A stretch of 64,000 nucleotides of DNA from Desulfovibrio sp. Fe33 (lineage in GTDB: Bacteria; Desulfobacterota; Desulfovibrionia; Desulfovibrionales; Desulfovibrionaceae), in NCBI RefSeq assembly GCF_028532725.1, contig NZ_JAQKGU010000008.1, forward strand, positions 116,940-180,939, written 5' to 3'. The first letter of the stretch is position 1, and each line of letters starts with the position of its first letter. Under the pieces are notes generated by a model. That model did not search any database, was not told the origin of the DNA, and saw only the letters and a program-made list of their open reading frames with translations. This document shows, piece by piece, positions 54,473 to 63,924 of this stretch. A program made the position numbers and the translations under genes.

Positions 54473-55886
54473 TCTGTTCGGCCTCCCGATACCCGGGAGC
54501 CGTCAGGCTCAGGGGGAAGAACAGGAGCGCGGACGCGACCAGGCCGGGCCACACGGGGTCGATGGCGAACAGGACGCTGTCCGGGAACGCGCCTTTGCCC
54601 AGATACCATCCGAGGACCGTGACGAGGGAAATGCTCATGCTCCAGAATGCCGCTCTGGAGGAGGCGCGTTTCCAGAAGAAGACGCCGAGGGTGGGCAGGA
54701 ACAGGCCCGCCGAATTGATGGTGAACGTCATGATGAGCAGGTTGATGATGCTTTTGGAATACCAGCCGACCAGCGCGCCGATCACGCCCACCAGGATGGA
54801 GCTGCATATGCTGATGCGCATGACCCTGGCCTGCGGCGCGACGGGATTGATGAACCGCTGGTAGACGTCGCGGGTGAGGTTGGCGGAGGCGCACAGGATG
54901 CAGGTATCCGCCGTGGACATGATGGCCGACAGGATCGTCACGAGCATCAGCCCTTTCACTCCCGCCGGGAAGACGTGCATGATGAGCCGGATGAGCGTGG
55001 ACGAGCCGTCCGTTCCCTCCGGGATCAGGATTTTCGCGCTCATGCCGAGGAAACAGATGGAAACGGAGATGCACAGGACGATCAGCGCGGCGACCAGTGT
55101 GCCGTTGCGGGCGGCGCGGACCGATTTCGCCGCGAAACACCGGGTGTAGCTGTCCATGGAGGTAAAAAAGGTCAGGACCATGCTGATGAACATGGCGACG
55201 ATGGCCCCCCACCCCCAGGAGCCGAGCTGGAAGAAGTCCGCCGGAAGCTCGGTGCCGAGCCGGGAGGCGTCCCCGAGCGCGCTCCAGGTCAGGGGCGTGG
55301 CCACGGCGCTGATGCCCACGATGACCAGCAGGGTCTGAAACCTGTCGGTCTTCTCCACGGCGAAGAAACCGCCCACCGAAGTATAGACCACGGTGACGGT
55401 GGTGGCCACGAGAAAGGAATACCCGAGGCTGATCCCGGTAATGGAGGTGATGATATGCGCCGCGCTCAAAAGCTGGCTGGCCGTGTAGCCGACGAACGCC
55501 AGGATCGTGGTCACCGTGCTGACGAGCCTGACCCTGGTGTCGTACCGCTGCTCTATCAGGTCGGGATAGGTGATGTGCCGGTGGCGGTCGCCGAGACGCT
55601 TGATGCGCCCGGCGAAGATCAGGGCGAAGAAGATGAAGCCGCTGAACATGCTGAGAGGATACCAGAGAGAGGATATGCCTATCTCAAAGGATTTCTCGGC
55701 AGTCCCCATGATGGCGGCGCCGCCTACCCAGGAGGACATCCAGAGCGCCGCCAGCGGCAGGGTGCCTACCCCGCGTCCGCCGACATAGTAGTCCTCCGCG
55801 GTTTTCTGCTTCTTGTTCGCGTACACGGCTATGACGAGCAATGTACCGAAGTAGAGTACGAGTACGATGTAATCAACAGGTTCCAT
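54465..55886 (-). CDS. Sodium:solute symporter (SSS family)
   Basis: A 473-residue, 13-helix protein with the family pattern VDYIVLVLYFGTLLVIAVYANKK and YYVGGRGVGTLPLAALWMSSWVGGAAIMG near the N-terminus and sodium-site helices later. SSS members import carboxylates, amino acids or sugars with sodium. AGAGAGG stands before the ATG. It is a good candidate for uptake of the acid consumed by the cluster. Confidence 0.88.
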   Translation of the reverse strand: MEPVDYIVLVLYFGTLLVIAVYANKKQKTAEDYYVGGRGVGTLPLAALWMSSWVGGAAIMGTAEKSFEIGISSLWYPLSMFSGFIFFALIFAGRIKRLGDRHRHITYPDLIEQRYDTRVRLVSTVTTILAFVGYTASQLLSAAHIITSITGISLGYSFLVATTVTVVYTSVGGFFAVEKTDRFQTLLVIVGISAVATPLTWSALGDASRLGTELPADFFQLGSWGWGAIVAMFISMVLTFFTSMDSYTRCFAAKSVRAARNGTLVAALIVLCISVSICFLGMSAKILIPEGTDGSSTLIRLIMHVFPAGVKGLMLVTILSAIMSTADTCILCASANLTRDVYQRFINPVAPQARVMRISICSSILVGVIGALVGWYSKSIINLLIMTFTINSAGLFLPTLGVFFWKRASSRAAFWSMSISLVTVLGWYLGKGAFPDSVLFAIDPVWPGLVASALLFFPLSLTAPGYREAEQNG

Positions 55887-55960
55887 GACAGCCTCTCTTG
55901 TGGTCCTCCGTGTCGGAAGGGCCGGGCGGGACTGGGCCGCCCGGCCTCAATGCCGCATAC

Positions 55961-57208
55961 TTACGCTGTTTGAGCCGCCCTTCCGGAGGCCGCCACACTG
56001 TTGCGGCGAATCAGCAGAGCCGCCAAGAGGCCGACCACGCCGGACGCGGCGAGGAAGCTGAAGATGTACAGGTATCCGGTATTCCCGTAGTTATCGAGCC
56101 ACCCACCGAAGAGCGGATTATAAATCATGTCGGGCAGATAGCCTATCATTGAAGCGACAGCCACGGTCGTGCCGGTGAACTTGCGCGGGATGCCCACTTC
56201 CTCAACACAGGAGTAGAGGATCGAGTAGCAAGTGAAGGTCACTGCGGCAAGCAGGAGCTGGAGGCCGATGACCAGGGTGGAGTTGGCCCCGGTGGGGAGG
56301 AGCATGAACACAACCAGAATGGCGGTCATGACCGCGAAACAACTGATGATGACCAGGGCCGGCGACTTCAGCCTGTCGGCGAAGATGCCGCCCAGCGGGC
56401 CGCAGGTCAGGCGGAGCACATGGGTGCGCACGATGGCCAGCAGGCCGGAAAACGTCATGGTCACGCCGATGACGTTGGTCATGTAGGGATTGAAGTAGGA
56501 GGTGCTGGTGTAGATGCCGTGGCCGCAGAAGATCAGGATGGAGATGGCCCAGGTCATGGGGTTCTTCAACACGATGAAAATGTCGCTGGTCTTGAACTTG
56601 TCGTCCTCGGACTCCTTTGCGCCGCTTTCGGATTCCTCGAAAAAGAAGAAGACGATGATGGAGGAGAGGATACAGGTCGCGCCCTGGACATAGATGACGC
56701 CCTTCAGGCCGCCGACGGCGTCAACCGTGAACAGGCCGTAAACGTAGAGGGCGACGGAGGAGGTGATGGCCGAGAAGGCTCCCACGCCGGAGCTGAAGAA
56801 GCCGTACAGCTTGCCCTGTTCAGCGGCGCTGCCGAGCAGGCGGATGGCCTTGATGATGCCGGACCAGAAGGCGAAGGCGGTGCTGAACGCCAGCAACACC
56901 CAGACAACCAGCGCGAACGAGTAGTTCATGTTCATGGCGAAGGCGAAATTGAGCAGGCCCGTGCCGAACAGGGACGCCACCAGGACGTATTTCGCCTTGA
57001 ACTTGTCGGCCACCCATCCGCCGGGGATATACAGGGCCAGGGCCGTTATGGTGTAGACGGTAAGCAGGAACCCGGCCTGCTCGTTGTTGCATCCGACTCC
57101 CGCCAGCAACTGATCGTAGAAGACATACTTGATGTAGGGCAGCATGTAGCTGGCTGCGTAACCGAGCGAAAGTGCGAAGAGCACGAAATACTTCTTGAAC
57201 AGATTCAT
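55961..57208 (-). CDS. MFS transporter
   Basis: Twelve membrane helices in 415 residues; the first loop carries IPGGWVADKFKAKYVL, the MFS motif-A position. The central loop is short and acidic (EESESGAKESEDDKFKT). It resembles organic-acid or hexose-phosphate-type carriers in general outline only. GGAGG precedes the ATG. It lies between the synthetase and symporter genes and may carry product or substrate acids. Confidence 0.82.
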   Translation of the reverse strand: MNLFKKYFVLFALSLGYAASYMLPYIKYVFYDQLLAGVGCNNEQAGFLLTVYTITALALYIPGGWVADKFKAKYVLVASLFGTGLLNFAFAMNMNYSFALVVWVLLAFSTAFAFWSGIIKAIRLLGSAAEQGKLYGFFSSGVGAFSAITSSVALYVYGLFTVDAVGGLKGVIYVQGATCILSSIIVFFFFEESESGAKESEDDKFKTSDIFIVLKNPMTWAISILIFCGHGIYTSTSYFNPYMTNVIGVTMTFSGLLAIVRTHVLRLTCGPLGGIFADRLKSPALVIISCFAVMTAILVVFMLLPTGANSTLVIGLQLLLAAVTFTCYSILYSCVEEVGIPRKFTGTTVAVASMIGYLPDMIYNPLFGGWLDNYGNTGYLYIFSFLAASGVVGLLAALLIRRNSVAASGRAAQTA

Positions 57209-57270
57209 AACAACCTCCAGGTGGACCGCATTGTACCGCCGCCCCCGGCTCGCCGGGGGCGGCGGCGTGG

Positions 57271-59367
57271 TTATTTCTTCAGCACGACAAGGGCGTCCGC
57301 AGCACAGATTCCAGCGCCTTTCTCGTAGACAAAGACAGGGTTTACATCGAGTTCGGCGATTTCATCCCTGCGCTCCGAAGCGAGCCGGGCCACATTGGCC
57401 ACGGCCTCGGCCAGGGCGTCGACGTCGAGTTCGGCCTGTCCCCGATAGCCGTTGAAGAGCGGAAACGCCTTCAACCGCTCCAGCATCCGCCTGGCCTCGC
57501 CCGCATCGAACGGGGCGGGACGCAGGGACGTGTCGCGGAAGATCTCGACGAAGATGCCGCCCAGCCCCACCAGCACGGCCGGGCCGAACTGCGGGTCGTT
57601 GTTCACGCCGATGATGACCTCAGTTCCGGGGGTCAGCATCTTCTGGACGTAGACGCCGTCCACGACCGCGCCGGGGGCGTTGGTCCGGGCGTTCTCCATG
57701 ATGCGCCCGAAGGCCTCCCGCGCTCCGGCGGCGTCCCGAATGTTCAGGGCCACCCCGCCGATGTCGGACTTGTGGGCGATGTCGGCGGAAGCGATCTTCA
57801 TGACCACCGGATAGCCCAGGGTCTCGGCTGTTTCCGCGGCGGCGTCGGCGCTGTCGACCACGCTCCCCTCGGGGGTGCGCACGCCGTATTCGCGCAGGAT
57901 GGCCGCGCTTTCGTATTCGGAAAGCGTGCGGCGCTCCCCTTCCCCGCCGTTTCCGGAAGGAATGGCCAGCTCAAGTGTATTCTCATCGGGCGAATACCGG
58001 ATGAAATCCATGAGATGGCGCAAGGCCGCAAAGCCGTAAGCGGGCGGCGGCAGAACCGGCACGCCGAGCGCGTTGAGCTTGTCGAGGTATTCCGGATTAC
58101 GGGAGTTTTCGAAGAACGGAAGCATGACCATGGGCTTGGACCGGCCGTTGTTCACGACCTGTTCGATGCCCTTCGCCATGTAGTGGATGCACGGATCGGC
58201 GATCTCGTGGAGCAGGGTATACCCCACCACCACCAGACCGATGTTCGGGTCGTCCATCACCGTCTGAAGAACGGAAGCGTAGACGTCCGCATCATAGGAG
58301 ATGGTCGCGGTGGTATCCAGCGGGTTGGCCGGGCTGGCGTAGGAAGGCAGCAGTTCCCGCAGCCTGTCGAGGGTCCTCTCCTCGAAGTCCGGGAATTCGA
58401 TGCCCGCCATCTCGCCGGAGTCGGCGCAAATGCCGGTCTCTCCCCCGGACAGGTTGATGGAGGCGAATCCGGTCCGCTCGGGCAGGACCGGCAGCGTGGC
58501 GAAGAGCTGCGTCGTGGCCAGGAGCTCTTCCGCGTCGTTCACCCGGATGACGCCGAACTTCCTGAATATGGCGTCGTAGATGACATCCGCGCCGGACAGG
58601 GAGCCTGTGTGGGATGCGGCCACCCGGCTGCCCTTTTCGCTGCGGCCCGCCTTGAGCACCACGACGGGCTTGCGGATTTCCGCAGCCTTACGCAGGGCCT
58701 TGGCGAACTTTGCGGGCTGGGTGACGCCTTCAAGATACAACCCCACCACCTTGGTGTTGTCGTCCTCGATCAGGTACTCCAGGTAGTCTTCCATGGTCAC
58801 CACGGAGCTGTTGCCCGAGGAGATGGAGTAGGAGAACCGCATGGACGGATTGTCCATGAAGGAGAGGCACAACTGGCCGCTCTGGGACACGAAGCCCACC
58901 GAGCCGGTGCGGTCGCGTTCGTCGGAAATGAAGGCGAAGCCGACCACCCGGTCGATGTAGTTGATGAACCCGGCGCAGTTCGGCCCCATGAGAGAGATGT
59001 CCAGCTCGGCGCACAGGGCCTTGAGGCTCTCCTCGGCCCGCACGCCCTCGGGGGTGCCTACCTCGGAATAGCCGCTGGCGTACACAACCGCCCCGCCTGC
59101 GCCTTTGGCCGCGGCCTCGCGCAGCAGAGGTTCGATGGTCTTCTGCGGGGTGCAGAGCACGGCCAGGTCGATGGCCACCGGGATGTCGGCCATGCTGCGA
59201 TAGCACTTTTTGCCGAACACCTCGTCCCGCTTGGGGTTGACGAAGTACACGTTGTCCGTGTCGGCGTAGGAAAGGACGTTGCGGCAGGTGTCCCCGCCGA
59301 ATCCTTCCTTCTCGCTCGCGCCGACGATGGCGACGGTCTTGGGGGCAAGGAGTTTTTCCATACTCAT
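57271..59367 (-). CDS. ADP-forming acyl-CoA synthetase (CoA-binding domain first)
   Basis: In 698 residues the order is: CoA-binding domain (1-130; APKTVAIVGASEKEGFGG), ligase domains with SQSGQLCLSFM and the phospho-histidine loop ASHTGSLSGAD, then from about 470 the ATP-grasp domain (SAAILREYGVRTPEG, VVMKIASADIAHKSDIGGVAL, ELDVNPVFVYEKG). This alpha-beta order is the common one. The start at 59367 has AGGAG eight bases upstream. It follows directly on the oxidoreductase genes and should convert their acyl-CoA to the free acid with gain of ATP. Confidence 0.9.
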   Translation of the reverse strand: MSMEKLLAPKTVAIVGASEKEGFGGDTCRNVLSYADTDNVYFVNPKRDEVFGKKCYRSMADIPVAIDLAVLCTPQKTIEPLLREAAAKGAGGAVVYASGYSEVGTPEGVRAEESLKALCAELDISLMGPNCAGFINYIDRVVGFAFISDERDRTGSVGFVSQSGQLCLSFMDNPSMRFSYSISSGNSSVVTMEDYLEYLIEDDNTKVVGLYLEGVTQPAKFAKALRKAAEIRKPVVVLKAGRSEKGSRVAASHTGSLSGADVIYDAIFRKFGVIRVNDAEELLATTQLFATLPVLPERTGFASINLSGGETGICADSGEMAGIEFPDFEERTLDRLRELLPSYASPANPLDTTATISYDADVYASVLQTVMDDPNIGLVVVGYTLLHEIADPCIHYMAKGIEQVVNNGRSKPMVMLPFFENSRNPEYLDKLNALGVPVLPPPAYGFAALRHLMDFIRYSPDENTLELAIPSGNGGEGERRTLSEYESAAILREYGVRTPEGSVVDSADAAAETAETLGYPVVMKIASADIAHKSDIGGVALNIRDAAGAREAFGRIMENARTNAPGAVVDGVYVQKMLTPGTEVIIGVNNDPQFGPAVLVGLGGIFVEIFRDTSLRPAPFDAGEARRMLERLKAFPLFNGYRGQAELDVDALAEAVANVARLASERRDEIAELDVNPVFVYEKGAGICAADALVVLKK

Positions 59368-59378
59368 GGGATGGTCTC

Positions 59379-59915
59379 CTATGCCTCGGCCGCCGCTTGC
59401 GCGCCGCGCATGAAGCACTCGCGGTTGAGCGGATTGCTGCGGCCCTTCTTGGCGAAGTAAGCGTCAATGCCGTCCGCGAACTCCTCGACGTCCACCAGCC
59501 CGGTGGCGGCGATGGCCGCGCCGAGCATGACGATATTCGCGCCCCTGGGGTTTTTCAGATCACCGGCGATTTCGGTGGCCGCAACCTCGATGACGCGGAT
59601 GTCGTCGCGGAATTCCGCATCCTTGACCATGCTGGAGTTGGAGATCAGCACGCCGCCGGGCGCAATGGCCCCCTGAAAGGTGTCCACGGAATCCTGATTC
59701 ATGGCGATGAGGGTGTCCATGGTGCTGAAGAACGGATTCAGGATGGTTTCATCGCCGATCCGCAACCGACAGCTCGCAGTGCCGCCGCGCATTTCCGAAC
59801 CGTAGGACGGAACCCAGGTGATCTCCTTGCCGGAAACCATGGAAACATGGGCCAGCAGCAGTCCGGCGGTGAGCACGCCCTGACCGCCGAAGCCCGCACA
59901 AGTGATACTAAGCAT
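59379..59915 (-). CDS. 2-oxoacid:ferredoxin oxidoreductase, gamma subunit
   Basis: The 178-residue protein has the gamma-domain start ITCAGFGGQGVLTAGLLLAH and the SYGSEMRGGTASC motif of CoA-binding subunits in this enzyme group. The ATG at 59915 overlaps the stop of the beta gene by eight bases and has GGAGAG inside that gene. It is the third enzyme subunit in order delta-alpha-beta-gamma. Confidence 0.9.
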   Translation of the reverse strand: MLSITCAGFGGQGVLTAGLLLAHVSMVSGKEITWVPSYGSEMRGGTASCRLRIGDETILNPFFSTMDTLIAMNQDSVDTFQGAIAPGGVLISNSSMVKDAEFRDDIRVIEVAATEIAGDLKNPRGANIVMLGAAIAATGLVDVEEFADGIDAYFAKKGRSNPLNRECFMRGAQAAAEA

Positions 59916-60651
59916 CTGTTCTCTCTCCATTTTTGACGAATTCACCCACCGGAAAAACGGACTTAACCGTATTTTCGATGTGGGCAAGGCTGGACTCCAT
60001 GTTCATCTTCCAGTTGGTCGGGCAGGGAGAAAGCACCTCGACCATGGAATAGCCGCCGCCGTTCATCTGGGTCTCGATGGCGGACCGGATGTATTGCTTC
60101 AGCTTGTTGATGTCCTTGGCGGAAGCCACTGAGCCGCGAGCGAGGTAACCGATGGGGAGCTGCTTCATCTGATTAATCATGTTAAGCGGCTGGCCGGTCA
60201 GTTCGGCGTCGCGTCCCTTGGGCGAAGTGGTGGTGCGCTGGCCCGGCAGAGAGGTCGGGGCCATCTGCCCGCCGGTCATGCCGAAGATGCCGTTGTTCAC
60301 CAGGATCGCGGTGATGTTCTCGTTGCGAATGGCGGCATACATGGTCTCGGAGAAGCCGATGGACATGGAGTCGCCGTCGCCCTGATAGGTGAAGACGCAA
60401 CACTCGGGCCTGACGCGCTTGACGCCGACGGCCACGGCAGCGGCGCGGCCGTGCGGGGCCTGAATCCAGTCCGTGCCGAAGGTGTCCATCATCAGGCAGG
60501 CGCAACCCACGGCCAGGGAACCGACAGCCTGCTCGGCCAGATCCATTTCCTCCAGCACTTCCGCCAGAACGCGGTTGATGATGCCGTGACCGCAACCGGG
60601 GCAGAACTTGTTCGGTTCGACAAGCAGTTCGGGGATACGTTTTTCAGTCAT
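59908..60651 (-). CDS. 2-oxoacid:ferredoxin oxidoreductase, beta (TPP) subunit
   Basis: In 247 residues, FCPGCGHGIINRVLAEVLEEM binds the proximal region and YQGDGDSMSIGFSETMYAAIRNENITAILVNNGIFGMTGGQM is the thiamine-diphosphate site. Layout and length fit the 2-oxoglutarate or branched-chain type (KorB/VorB) and not pyruvate synthase. The substrate cannot be set from sequence alone. Confidence 0.9.
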   Translation of the reverse strand: MTEKRIPELLVEPNKFCPGCGHGIINRVLAEVLEEMDLAEQAVGSLAVGCACLMMDTFGTDWIQAPHGRAAAVAVGVKRVRPECCVFTYQGDGDSMSIGFSETMYAAIRNENITAILVNNGIFGMTGGQMAPTSLPGQRTTTSPKGRDAELTGQPLNMINQMKQLPIGYLARGSVASAKDINKLKQYIRSAIETQMNGGGYSMVEVLSPCPTNWKMNMESSLAHIENTVKSVFPVGEFVKNGERTDA

Positions 60652-60655
60652 TGGA

Positions 60656-61702
60656 CTACCTCTGTTCCTTGAGGATGGAGACCGCGCGCTCCACGATGGC
60701 GGTGGACTCCGGTATTTTCGCGCCGCCGAGGAATATCTCCACCGGGGCTTTCATTTCACAGGCGAGCTTGACGTCCTCCGCCATCTTGGGGAGGGAGGTC
60801 AGTTCCACGGAAAGGTAGGCTTTGACGTCGGGATTCACCTCGGCAAAGCCCTTGACGGGGAACGGCCACAGGGTGATGGGCCGCAGCAGCCCCAGACGGA
60901 TGCCCTGCGCGCGAGCGATCTTCACGGCTTCCTTGCAGATGCGGGAGCTGATGCCGTAGGCCACGAGCACGAGGTCGGCGTCCTCGACCTGCACGGATTC
61001 CCAGCGTTGTTCGCGTTCGGCCATGACGTCGTATTTGTTCTTGATGTAGGCGTCGAAGTCCTCGATGTAGTACATGGTCGAGGTAACGCGCTTGAAATCG
61101 CCGCCGTGTTTGCCGCGGACAGCCCACTCGGCGTTCGGGTCATGCTCGTGCATCTCGGGCAGCGTCACCGGCTCCATCATCTGGGCGATGGAGGCGTCGG
61201 ACAGGATCTGGCACGGATTGCGGTACTCGTCGGCCTTGTCGAAGGCGAGCTGGATGAGGTCCACGCTCTCCTGCACCGAAGCCGGTGCGTAGACGAGCGT
61301 GCGATAATCGCCATGGCCGCCGCCGCGGGTGGCCTGCCAGTAGTCGCTCTGGGCCTGGAAGATGTCGCCCAGGCCGGAGCCGTACCGCTGCACGTCGATG
61401 AAGACCGCCGGAAGCTCGGCCGAAGCGATGTAGGAGATACCCTCCTGGAGCAGGCTGTAGCCGGGACCGGAGGAGCTGGTCATCGCGCGGAAGCCAGCAG
61501 CGGCCGCCCCGTACACCATATTGATGCCGGAAAGCTCGGACTCGGCCTGGATGAACGTGCCGCCCGCCTCGGGCAGACGCCAGGAAAGATACTCCAGGAT
61601 TTCGCTCTGGGGGGTTATCGGGTAGCCGCCGAAAAACCGGCAACCGGCGCGAACAGCCGCCTCGGACAGGGCGTCGTTGCCTTTCATGAGTCGTCTTGGC
61701 AT
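60656..61702 (-). CDS. 2-oxoacid:ferredoxin oxidoreductase, alpha subunit
   Basis: The 348-residue protein shows the pyrimidine-domain motifs GGYPITPQSEILEYLSWRLPE and TSSSGPGYSLLQEGISYIASAELPAV and the transketolase C-terminal domain (LVLVAYGISSRICKEAVKIAR). GGAGG stands before the ATG, which lies directly at the stop of the ferredoxin gene. KorA/VorA type. Confidence 0.9.
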   Translation of the reverse strand: MPRRLMKGNDALSEAAVRAGCRFFGGYPITPQSEILEYLSWRLPEAGGTFIQAESELSGINMVYGAAAAGFRAMTSSSGPGYSLLQEGISYIASAELPAVFIDVQRYGSGLGDIFQAQSDYWQATRGGGHGDYRTLVYAPASVQESVDLIQLAFDKADEYRNPCQILSDASIAQMMEPVTLPEMHEHDPNAEWAVRGKHGGDFKRVTSTMYYIEDFDAYIKNKYDVMAEREQRWESVQVEDADLVLVAYGISSRICKEAVKIARAQGIRLGLLRPITLWPFPVKGFAEVNPDVKAYLSVELTSLPKMAEDVKLACEMKAPVEIFLGGAKIPESTAIVERAVSILKEQR

Positions 61703-61930
61703 TTATCTGGCCTCCACTCGTTCAAATACGTAATCCGGGCAGACGGTGTAGCAGATCGCACACTGAATGCACTTTTCCTGATCCAGGTCGACGACGTTGT
61801 AGCCCTTGCGGTTCACCGTGTCGGAAAACGACAGGGCATTTTTGGGGCATTGCAGAATGCATGAGCCGCAGCCCTTGCATGCGTCGTGGTTCTGCGTCAT
61901 GCAGACATTCTTTTTTTCAGATTGGGCCAT
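61703..61930 (-). CDS. 2-oxoacid:ferredoxin oxidoreductase, delta (ferredoxin) subunit
   Basis: A 75-residue protein with two [4Fe-4S] motifs, CKGCGSCILQCP and CIQCAICYTVCP. GGAGG precedes the ATG at 61930. First gene of the long minus-strand cluster; it passes electrons from the enzyme to free ferredoxin. Confidence 0.9.
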   Translation of the reverse strand: MAQSEKKNVCMTQNHDACKGCGSCILQCPKNALSFSDTVNRKGYNVVDLDQEKCIQCAICYTVCPDYVFERVEAR

Positions 61931-62137
61931 GTGAGACCTCCACTCGGGTTTGATGCGCCGGTCATGCGGACGAAAACCCATTTCGCCTTCAGGAGACCGG
62001 ACCTGTTTTCTCTTATGAACACGAACGGCGGAGCTTTTCTTTCACGCAGACGCCACCGGTATGAGCCTGCAATCCGCCCCGTTCATCCCCGTCTACGCCC
62101 CACATAATTTGAGTGTCAAAAAAATTTTTAAATACGA

Positions 62138-62158
62138 ATTATAGTTCGCATATGCGAA
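62138..62158 (-). promoter_or_regulatory. Operator palindrome and -10 box of the minus-strand cluster
   Basis: TTCGCATATGCGAA (62145-62158) is a perfect 14-bp palindrome of the kind bound by IclR-family regulators. One base away, on the minus strand, stands TATAAT (62143-62138). Binding would cover the space between -35 and -10 of the oxidoreductase operon. Confidence 0.7.
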
Positions 62159-62257
62159 ATAATGCTTGCGTGAGTGAGGAAATCCAAATAGGAAGGACTG
62201 GCTTGACAAACGGTATCGTCTGCACCAAGCCTGCAAATCGAAAGGGAGAAAAATCCA

Positions 62258-62998
62258 ATGAAACTGAACAGGACCGCATACAGGGTAACGGAAATATTGC
62301 GGTTGCTCGCCGACAGCCCGGAGGGAATGACGCTCACCGAGATCGGCGCAGCCCTGGACCTGCCCAAGGCGAGCGCGTTCGACATCGTGCAGACCCTGCG
62401 CAAAACGCATTTCCTGCGGGAGACCAACAAGCGGTATGCCATCGGCTTCATGGTCTACGAGGTGGGCGGAGCATACTCCAAGGGCAAAGACCTGTACGCG
62501 GCCGCACAGCCCATATTGGAGGAGTTGGCCAACCAACTGAACATGGCCGGTTCGATCGTCACCTATGAAAAAGGGACGCTGAACTACGTCATCGAACACC
62601 GCCCCATCGGGTCCATAGTCTCGCCCATCGCCTCAAGCGGCATGGATTTCGTCCATGCGTCGGCTTCCGGCAAATGCCTGATCGCGTTCATGTCCGATGC
62701 ACGGCAGCGCAAGGCGTTTTCCCTGCTGTCCTTCAAGCGGTTCACCGACAGGACCATCCTGAACGCCGTCGACTTCATGGAGGACCTGCAAAAAATCCGC
62801 AGTCGCGGCTACGCAGTGGACGACCGGGAATTCAACGAGTTGATGACCTGCGTTTCGACACCCATCTTCAGGTGCAAACAGGCCGTGGCGACACTGACCC
62901 TGTCCGGTCTTCAGCTCGACCCCCAGGTGATTCCCGGCATTGCGGACAAAATGATTGAAAAAGCGAAACAGATTTCCAGGGAGTTGGAAAACGGCTGA
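62258..62998 (+). CDS. IclR-family regulator
   Basis: The 246-residue protein has the N-terminal winged helix (YRVTEILRLLADSPEGMTLTEIGAALDLPKASAFDIVQTLRKTHFL) and the IclR effector domain (GSIVTYEKGTLNYVIEHRPIGS, HASASGKCLIAFMSD, RGYAVDDREFNELMTCVSTPIF). It is divergent from the oxidoreductase cluster, with a perfect palindrome in between, and so probably controls it in response to an aromatic or other organic acid. AAAGGGAG precedes the ATG; TTGACA at 62203 may be its -35 box. Confidence 0.9.
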   Translation: MKLNRTAYRVTEILRLLADSPEGMTLTEIGAALDLPKASAFDIVQTLRKTHFLRETNKRYAIGFMVYEVGGAYSKGKDLYAAAQPILEELANQLNMAGSIVTYEKGTLNYVIEHRPIGSIVSPIASSGMDFVHASASGKCLIAFMSDARQRKAFSLLSFKRFTDRTILNAVDFMEDLQKIRSRGYAVDDREFNELMTCVSTPIFRCKQAVATLTLSGLQLDPQVIPGIADKMIEKAKQISRELENG

Positions 62999-63924
62999 CC
63001 CAAGCGCACTGCGCAAGGAAGTTCCATTCTTCCCAAATTCACTCCCCTTTTGGCTGGCGCACGTTTTTGTCCTTGCCTCGCGTCACCTTCCTGCGTGTGC
63101 TGCCGTCATCGCGCAGCACACGCACACTCGGGCCGCCTTCGCCTCCGAATCCGCCTGAACTCAATTCAATGCCCGAGTTAACAACAGCTCCTCGGCATCC
63201 CTTCGCCCTGCCCGGGGCTATTCCTGTTCAACCTAGCGAAACCAACTTCACGCAAAGGGAGCCTGTAGGCGGGTAAAATAGATCAACCCGCCTCTCCGTC
63301 CCCCCTCAAAAACCTCTCTCTGGAGCCCTGCCTTCTTTCTTTCCAGTTGCATCTCCACCTGCATACGGTTGGCGGCCACTTACGCATACGTATGGGCCGA
63401 AGGGGTTATAGAAGAGCATGGAGATTCCGTGTGGAATACAAGGGAGGCAAGGCCGCCAAGTCTCATACACAGAAGGAGCGCGCAAAACCGGCTAGAACTG
63501 CCGGCAACATGGATGAACGGCCTTGTGGGCTGCGTGTGCCGCGAAATAAACGGCCTTGCACGGCCTCTCCATCGACCTGCCGCCAGTCCAGCAGGCATAA
63601 GCTGGAGTTTGGTCCGGCTGATGGACTGTGCGTGAATGGTTGGTGGCATGAGGGAGGGCCAGACGAGGAGAATGGACGGAGGGTAAAAAACAGCCCCTAG
63701 TTAACTCTCTACTTTAGCGGCAGGACACCGAGGAGCGGAGGAAAAAACCGCGCCGAAGGCGCATACAGGGGATGCAAGGGTGCGAGCCCTTGCCCGCCGG
63801 AGGCGAAATCATCGGGCTATTGCCGCGGTGCGGCTTTCGACGCCTGGCTTTCGCCTTCGGGCAGTGAACCCAACAGCCCCAAAAGAAAAAGCCCCCGGTC
63901 AAAAAGACCGGGGGCTGAAATATT
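62999..63924. other. Gap of 926 bp without a recognisable gene
   Basis: Two inverted repeats stand out: GCGTGTGCTG/CAGCACACGC at 63093-63123 and AGGCGGGT/ACCCGCCT at 63267-63293, the second perhaps ending the regulator transcript. Several open frames here have no start sites or natural composition. The right end is the trailer of the rRNA operon. Confidence 0.5.
63881..63915 (-). terminator. Terminator of the rRNA operon
   Basis: GCCCCCGGTC-TTTTT-GACCGGGGGC read on the minus strand, followed by TTTTTCTTTT. It lies nine bases beyond the 5S rRNA end. Confidence 0.9.

Noticed and set aside
57772..59460. 562-codon plus-strand frame opposite the second acyl-CoA synthetase
   Set aside because: It is a GC-rich shadow of the synthetase gene; the minus strand has the conserved domains.
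63347..63700. 117-codon frame near the rRNA operon
   Set aside because: Low-complexity basic composition, no ribosome site, competing frames on both strands; probably rRNA-operon trailer DNA.
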